64,000 bases of DNA from CTSoil-043 sp963821235 (GTDB taxonomy: Bacteria > Chloroflexota > Limnocylindria > Limnocylindrales > CSP1-4). Below are positions 59,659 to 64,000 of the stretch, piece by piece (positions within the stretch are counted from its first letter, which is position 1; each line of letters begins with the position of its first letter). The DNA is taken from contig CAWGCS010000002.1 in the NCBI GenBank assembly GCA_963821235.1, forward strand, positions 1-64,000. Reading direction: 5' to 3'. A model generated the notes under the pieces. It did not search any database. It had not been told where the DNA came from and saw nothing but the letters and a program-made list of their open reading frames with translations. The position numbers and the translations under genes are program-made.

Positions 59659-60918
59659 TCACCCCTGCAGGTAGATCGTGCCGGTCGCCTTGTCGACCGT
59701 GATGGGGAGCGCCGCGAGCGGCTGGCGGGTCGGGCCGGCCAGGACGCGAGCCTGCCGGGCCGGATCGAAGGCGGCCCCGTGGCAGGGACAGAGGATGACG
59801 CCGTCCGCCGCGTCCCATTCCACGGTGCAGCCTTCGTGGGTGCAGACGGCGTCGTAGGCCGCGAAGCTCCCGTCGGGCAGCTTCACGATGAGGGCCGGGT
59901 CGCCGGCCGGGAGCGGGGCCGGAGCGTCGAAGGGAACGGTGAAGGCCACCGCACCGGCGGCCGACACCGCCGCCTCGCTGGCCACGGCAAGTCCGCCGCC
60001 GGCGCCGCTCGCGACCGGCGTCGGACTGGCGGCCGGCGGCTGGGTCGCCACGGCGCCCGGGTCGGACGAGGCGACCGGACCACCGGCGACGCCATCCGAA
60101 GAGCCGGTCGAGCCCGGCCCGCGGAGCAGCCTGAGCGGCACCGTGAGCGACCCGACGGCGAGCGCGGCGGCCGCGACCACGCCCACCTGGAGGAGCGCCC
60201 GGCGGGTGGGCGAGGCCGGGACGTCATCCGCCGTGGCGACCGCCGGGACGATGCGGCTCCAGCCACCGCCGGGGGCGCGACGCCAGCCGTCGCCGGTCGA
60301 CGGCCCGGCTCGTCCGTCGTCGCCCTGCGCCGCGGCGTCGATCCGGGCCAGGATGCCGCTCGGCACCAGGAGGTCGCCGTGGCCCGCCAGGGCCAGCACG
60401 AGCCACCCCGCCGCGTACGGCAGGTCCGGGCCGTAGTAGTAGGGGTGGGTGGCCCAGGAGGCCGTGAGCCAGAAGAGGAGCGAGAGCGCCGCGCCGCCGA
60501 GCGCCGCGAGCCGGTAGGCGATCCCGGAGAGCGCCCCCAGGCCGATCCCGACCTCCAGGATGGCGATCCCCAGCCCGATCGGCACGGCCCACGGCTCCCC
60601 GATCCGGACCAGCGGCGCCAAGGGCGAGACCCGGGCGAAGGCGGCCAGCTGGGACTGGATGGAAAGGGGGCTGGCGGCGTCGAAGAAGGCCGGGTCGAGG
60701 AGCTTGTCGAGGCCGGCGTAGACGAAGGTGATCCCGAAGAAGAAGCGGACCGGGAGGAGCGCCGCGGCCGACACCTGCGTGGCGGCGAGCTGCTCGCGGA
60801 ACGATCGCCGGGGGCCGTCGGCCCGGTCGCGAGGGGCCGGGCGGCCGGACTCCGCCGGGCCAGACGGGGACGGTCGCCGGCGGGCGGGGTGCTGCATCTC
60901 GCGGTCGCGGCGGCTCAT
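59659..60918 (-). CDS. DoxX-like membrane domain fused to a Rieske iron-sulfur domain
   Basis: 419 residues from ATG 60918, which overlaps a 10-codon upstream ORF. Residues about 50-190 form a DoxX/DoxD-like four-helix domain (LLPVRFFFGITFVYAGLDKL, WLTASWATHPYYYGPDLPYA). A second signal-like segment with a twin-arginine-type motif (PTRRALLQVGVVAAAALAVG, about 238-257) leads to an outer Rieske domain: C359-T-H361, C364, and CPCH 377-380, with C364/C379 as the disulfide pair. It could link quinone or sulfur-compound oxidation to an outer electron acceptor; no partner enzyme is adjacent. Confidence 0.85.
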   Translation of the reverse strand: MSRRDREMQHPARRRPSPSGPAESGRPAPRDRADGPRRSFREQLAATQVSAAALLPVRFFFGITFVYAGLDKLLDPAFFDAASPLSIQSQLAAFARVSPLAPLVRIGEPWAVPIGLGIAILEVGIGLGALSGIAYRLAALGGAALSLLFWLTASWATHPYYYGPDLPYAAGWLVLALAGHGDLLVPSGILARIDAAAQGDDGRAGPSTGDGWRRAPGGGWSRIVPAVATADDVPASPTRRALLQVGVVAAAALAVGSLTVPLRLLRGPGSTGSSDGVAGGPVASSDPGAVATQPPAASPTPVASGAGGGLAVASEAAVSAAGAVAFTVPFDAPAPLPAGDPALIVKLPDGSFAAYDAVCTHEGCTVEWDAADGVILCPCHGAAFDPARQARVLAGPTRQPLAALPITVDKATGTIYLQG

Positions 60919-60947
60919 CGGGGCCCCCGCAGTCGCCGGTCGCTCAT
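60915..60947 (-). CDS. Candidate 10-residue leader peptide before the DoxX-Rieske gene
   Basis: ATG at 60947 follows GAGGAGAGCC, the best ribosome binding site in the area, and encodes MSDRRLRGPR before a TGA that overlaps the ATG of the main gene (ATGA). The main gene has only a weak GGGG ahead of it. This suggests translational coupling through a short leader ORF. The alternative is that ATG 60947 is a chance start. Confidence 0.4.
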   Translation of the reverse strand: MSDRRLRGPR

Positions 60948-61017
60948 CGGCTCTCCTCGCCCGACGCGCCACGCGCCGGGTGGGCGAACCGTACCCGCCC
61001 CGGATTGATGCCCGGTC

Positions 61018-61034
61018 ACCGTTCCGGTAACGGT
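61018..61034 (-). promoter_or_regulatory. Palindrome ACCGTT-CCGGT-AACGGT upstream of the DoxX-Rieske gene
   Basis: Perfect 6-bp arms with a 5-base spacer in the 139-bp gap before the minus-strand gene. It looks like the operator of a dimeric HTH regulator. No clear promoter hexamers with normal spacing could be assigned around it. No terminator was seen for the facing gene. Confidence 0.4.
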
Positions 61035-61086
61035 TCGTTCACCTGCGCGGCCGGCGCGACCCGTCCACGGCTCCCGGACTCCGCGG

Positions 61087-61992
61087 TCAGCCTCCGAGCT
61101 CGTCCGGCAGGAGCGGCCGCACGTAGAGGGTGTACGACCGCCCGCCGGACGTGAAGGGCGTGATCTGCGTCGCCACGCCGAGGACCGGGGCCAGCCTGGC
61201 CGCATCGGCGCCGGCGACGACGCCAACCCGGAGCCCGGCGATCCCGCGGTCGGGGGCCGCTGCCGTCCCGAACGACTCGAGCGGCGTGGCGAGCGGCCAG
61301 GCGATCGGCTGCGGATCGACGCCGGCGTCCGTCGCCGGCGTGCCGGGCGCCAGGAAGACCCGCCAGGCGGTCGCCTGGTAGGCCGTCGTCGTGGCGGAGG
61401 TCGCGCCCCAGGCCACGCCCGGGTCGGTCAGCCGGGTCAGCAGGTCGAAGGCCGCCGCCCGGGCCGGGTCGGATCCCGCGTCGCCCGGGGTGCCGGGCCC
61501 CGCCCCGAGCCCGACGAAGCGCGTCGTCACGGTCGTTCCGTCGAGGGTCACGGTGAAGACCGTGGCCCCTGTGTCGCCGCCGACGCCGGGCCCGGCCGTC
61601 GACGGCCGATCGAGGCCCGCACCCCGGATGGCGGCCACGATCGCGGTCGCGCCCGCGAAGCCGACGTCGCGGACGTCGACCGGGCCCACGAGGGGCCCGG
61701 GGTAGATGGCCAGCATGGCTCCGGGCGTGAAGATCCGGCCGTCCTCGTAGACGGTGACGGCCGGCAGGGCGGCGAGGGAGGCTGCCGGGGCGATGAAGCC
61801 GCCCTCGGTCGTGATCCGCAGGATCGCGGCGGCGGAGGAAGGCGTCGGCGCGGGGGTCGAGGCGGGCGGTGTCGGGGAGGGTGCCTCGCTGGCGGACGGG
61901 GACACGCTGGGTGCGGCGGATCCTCCGCACGCCGCCACGAGGACGGTGGAGGCGGCGAGGATCGCCAGGGGACGCAGGAATGGAACGGTCAC
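61087..61992 (-). CDS. Secreted lipoprotein of unknown function (301 aa)
   Basis: GTG at 61992 follows GGGAG by about 6 bases. Lipobox LVAAC near residue 22, then a Ser/Pro/Thr/Ala linker (to about 55) and a beta-rich domain (ILRITTEGGFIAPAASLAAL, VTVYEDGRIFTPG, YTLYVRPLLPDELGG). The strand pattern with VYEDGR is that of a small extracellular beta domain seen in many uncharacterised actinobacterial and Chloroflexota lipoproteins (memory). No catalytic residues are evident. Confidence 0.75.
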   Translation of the reverse strand: MTVPFLRPLAILAASTVLVAACGGSAAPSVSPSASEAPSPTPPASTPAPTPSSAAAILRITTEGGFIAPAASLAALPAVTVYEDGRIFTPGAMLAIYPGPLVGPVDVRDVGFAGATAIVAAIRGAGLDRPSTAGPGVGGDTGATVFTVTLDGTTVTTRFVGLGAGPGTPGDAGSDPARAAAFDLLTRLTDPGVAWGATSATTTAYQATAWRVFLAPGTPATDAGVDPQPIAWPLATPLESFGTAAAPDRGIAGLRVGVVAGADAARLAPVLGVATQITPFTSGGRSYTLYVRPLLPDELGG

Positions 61993-62120
61993 GATGGCTC
62001 CCGGCTCTGCCGCGGCCCGTGCCGCGGATGCTCGCTCGACGCAGCCCGGGCCCGGGCGGTTCCCGCCGGGCCGGGCCGGCGCACGTCCGCCGCGACCGTC
62101 GTCGTGCCCACGCTCGACGT

Positions 62121-62150
62121 TTGACGGAGCCGGGCTCCCGGGTGTACAAA
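62121..62150 (+). promoter_or_regulatory. Promoter for the 62221 TPR gene
   Basis: TTGACG (62121-62126), 18-bp spacer, TACAAA (62145-62150). This leaves a leader of about 62 bases with GAAAGGA upstream of GTG 62221. It divides the divergent lipoprotein and TPR genes. Confidence 0.7.
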
Positions 62151-62220
62151 CGGCAGTCGCGCCCCCCGATCGCGACTCCCGTCCGGCGCGGCCGCGCCGA
62201 CCCGAAAGGACCCGCCCTCC

Positions 62221-63078
62221 GTGACGTTCCCCGAGCTCGAGCAGGCGACGCCGAACGCCCCCAGCCTCTCCCGGATCAAGAGGACACTGACCGAGCAGGC
62301 GATCGCCAGCGCCGCCGATGCCCGCTGGGAGGAGGCCGCCGACACGAACCGCAAGCTCCTGGAGCACGGGCCCGACGCGGAGGCGGAGAACCGCCTCGCC
62401 AAGGCGCTCTGGGAGATGGGCGACCTGGCCGGCGCTCGCGAGCACTACCAGAAGGCGCTCGCCCTCGACCCGACGAACCGGATCGCCGAGCGGAACATCG
62501 ACCGCCTCAAGCTCCTCCTCGTCGAGGCGGGCGACCGGACGGTGGCCGCCGACCCCACGAGCAAGGCCCCGGTCTCGATCTTCGTCGAGGAGACCGGCAA
62601 GACCGGCTTCGCCCACCTCGTCGAGCTCGCCCGCCCCAAGGTCCTCGCCCAGGTCAACCCCGGCGACTACGTCGAGCTGGTCGCCGAAGGCAAGCACCTC
62701 ATCGCCAACTCGAACGGGATCCGCGTCGGCGTCGTCGAGCCCCGGGTCGCCGCCCGGCTCCTGAAGATGATCGCGAACGGCAACAAGTACGCGGCCGGCG
62801 TCACCTCGCTGGGCGCCCAGGACGTGCGGATCATCATCCGCGAGGTCTTCCAGGACCCCCGCAACTACGGCAAGGTCAGCTTCCCGACCGCCGCCAAGTC
62901 GTCCGACCTCCGGCCCTACACGAAGGGCACCCTCCTCCGCGAGGACGAGGATCTCGAGGACGACCTCGAGGACGACGTCGAGGACGAGGAGATCGAGGAT
63001 CTCGACCGGGTCCTGCCGGCCGAGGTCACGCCGGACGAGGCGTTCGAGGAAGAGCCGGACGAGCTCGAGGAGCCGTAA
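62221..63078 (+). CDS. Tetratricopeptide-repeat protein with acidic C-terminus (285 aa)
   Basis: GTG at 62221 with AAAGGA upstream. One or two TPR units occupy residues about 30-100 (EEAADTNRKLLEHGPDAEAE, GDLAGAREHYQKALALDPTN). A following domain (FAHLVELARPKVLAQVNPGD, HLIANSNGIRVGVVEP, ARLLKMIANGNKYAAGVTSL, IIIREVFQDPRNYGKVSFP) is distinct and has a HIRAN-like feel, an inference. The last about 45 residues are nearly all Asp/Glu. Cytoplasmic; probably a nucleic-acid or protein-binding adaptor. Confidence 0.75.
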   Translation: MTFPELEQATPNAPSLSRIKRTLTEQAIASAADARWEEAADTNRKLLEHGPDAEAENRLAKALWEMGDLAGAREHYQKALALDPTNRIAERNIDRLKLLLVEAGDRTVAADPTSKAPVSIFVEETGKTGFAHLVELARPKVLAQVNPGDYVELVAEGKHLIANSNGIRVGVVEPRVAARLLKMIANGNKYAAGVTSLGAQDVRIIIREVFQDPRNYGKVSFPTAAKSSDLRPYTKGTLLREDEDLEDDLEDDVEDEEIEDLDRVLPAEVTPDEAFEEEPDELEEP

Positions 63079-63092
63079 GCCGCCGACCCGGC

Positions 63093-63117
63093 CGCGGGCG
63101 CCGTTACCGCGCCCGCG
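63093..63117 (+). terminator. GC hairpin after the TPR gene
   Basis: CGCGGGCGC / GCGCCCGCG, perfect 9-bp stem with loop CGTTACC, 15 bases after the stop codon. No T-run, so a weak terminator. The next gene starts 115 bases later. Confidence 0.5.
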
Positions 63118-63231
63118 TCGCATCGCCCGCGCCTTCGCGTGCGCCGCGGTCCCCTCCGCGGCCGTCCTCGTCGCCGGCGAGGCGGCGCCACGGGGCGCCC
63201 TCGCGGCGCGGCTCTGGCAGAATCGTCGCCG

Positions 63232-64000
63232 ATGACTCCCCGAGAGATCGCGGGCCGGCCTGCCCGTCCGCTTGCGCTCCCCATCTTCGAGCGCCTGGCG
63301 CCGGCCCTCCCGCCCGAGCTGCTCGCTGCCCACGTCGAGGCCGCCAGCGCGCCCGACGACGTCGTGGTCGACCTCTTCGGGCGGGGAGGCTGGGTCGCCC
63401 GCACCGCCCTGGCACTCGGCCGCCGGGCCGTCTCCGTGGAGACGTCGCCGCTCAGCCGCCTCCTCGCCGACGTCGTCGTCCGGGCGCCCGACCTGCGCCA
63501 CCTCGACGCGGCCTTCCAGGCGGTGGCCGCCTCGCCGCTCGGGGCGACGAGCCTCCGCGCCTGGATCGACGAGCGCTTCGCGACGCGCTGCCCGACCTGC
63601 GGCCGGACGCTCGCCCTGGAGGAGCTCGTCTGGGAGCCGGACCCCGAGGGGACCCTGCGGCCGACGCGGCGCTCGTTCCGCTGCCCCGCCTGCCTCGATC
63701 GCCGCGGCCGGGGCGGGGAGCTGCGCCAGGCGCCCGTGGAGAGCGCGGACGTGGAGCTCGCCGAGGGCCAGGATCCCGATCCCGTGGCCCGCGAGGAGAT
63801 CGCCCGCCGGTTTCCCCTGCCGGAGGGGCCGGGGCTGCTCCTCGACCAACTCCTGGACCTCCATTCGCCGCGCCAGCTCGCCGTCCTCCAGGCGATCCTC
63901 GTCCGCATCGAGGGCGACCTGCGGGCATCGCAGGTCACCTCGGCCCTGCGGCTGGCCTTCGTCCACGCCGTCCTCCCCTCGAGCCGCCTCAACGGCTACC
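63232..64000 (+). CDS. Methyltransferase-fold protein with zinc ribbon, 3'-truncated by the window
   Basis: ATG 63232 lies 8 bases after a CAGAAT -10-like element and has no ribosome binding site. At least 256 residues are visible. VVVDLFGRGGWVARTALALG followed by AVSVETSPLSRLLADVVV matches motif I and the acidic residue of SAM-dependent DNA methylases, and a four-cysteine ribbon (CPTCG ... CPAC) follows near residues 120-145. The motif departs from the usual DPFxGxGT (DLFGRGG). It may be a DUF1156-type or other DNA methylase relative; the catalytic DPPY/NPPY motif, if present, is beyond the window. Confidence 0.65.
   Translation, partial: MTPREIAGRPARPLALPIFERLAPALPPELLAAHVEAASAPDDVVVDLFGRGGWVARTALALGRRAVSVETSPLSRLLADVVVRAPDLRHLDAAFQAVAASPLGATSLRAWIDERFATRCPTCGRTLALEELVWEPDPEGTLRPTRRSFRCPACLDRRGRGGELRQAPVESADVELAEGQDPDPVAREEIARRFPLPEGPGLLLDQLLDLHSPRQLAVLQAILVRIEGDLRASQVTSALRLAFVHAVLPSSRLNGY

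Overview
The window is very GC-rich DNA (roughly 70% or more by eye), densely packed, with many GTG starts, ATGA/GTGA start-stop overlaps and one TTG start. Gene content and style suggest a high-GC Chloroflexota (Limnocylindria/Ellin6529-like); a high-GC actinobacterium is the main alternative. This assignment is inference: the window has no rRNA, tRNA or other taxonomic marker. No CRISPR array was seen.

Region 1 (1 to about 8580) is the right end of a decaying prophage or phage-like integrative element. Small coupled genes run left to right: zinc-ribbon protein, small membrane protein, replisome-organizer-like protein, GIY-YIG protein, DNA methyltransferase, RusA resolvase, double-psi beta-barrel protein, beta-helix protein, HTH protein and tyrosine integrase. 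At least seven reading frames are broken by frameshifts, while the chromosomal genes downstream look intact. The element ends inside a minus-strand secreted-protein gene that survives only as its N-terminal part (8572-8876).

Region 2 (about 9050-14030): a cobalamin riboswitch precedes a btuFCD-type B12/cobinamide importer. A lipoprotein gene, a gene remnant and a vapBC-type toxin-antitoxin pair follow. Region 3 (14114-29749): a GcvT-like protein with two PYROXD2-like flavoproteins, glgC, surE, an AI-2E family permease, trpS, the threonine genes hom-thrC-thrB, an SDR, a dienelactone hydrolase and lysC.

Region 4 (29746-40834) is an almost continuous plus-strand run: birA, an ECF sigma factor with a membrane partner, accD-accA, a carrier-like protein that has lost its biotinyl lysine, accC, fabZ, a phosphoesterase, fabF, a true accB, fabH and fabG. 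Together these cover malonyl-CoA formation and most of the fatty-acid elongation cycle; acpP, fabD and fabI are not in the window. Region 5 (41033-49866): a second ECF sigma factor, a zinc-type anti-sigma factor with a long Pro/Thr-rich outer tail, and three large secreted proteins, with strong hairpin terminators. This looks like a cell-envelope island.

Region 6 (49944-64000): tandem repeats, an NRAMP-family transporter lacking the canonical metal-binding methionine, paired with a soluble PRC/MgtE-N/CBS protein behind a long structured leader; two GGDEF proteins, a PolX/PHP polymerase, membrane proteins, a DoxX-Rieske fusion, a lipoprotein, a TPR protein and a truncated methylase-like gene. 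Several genes (12341, 23312, 28484, 45470, 56738, 63232) have a -10-like hexamer only 6-8 nt before the start codon, suggesting leaderless transcripts.
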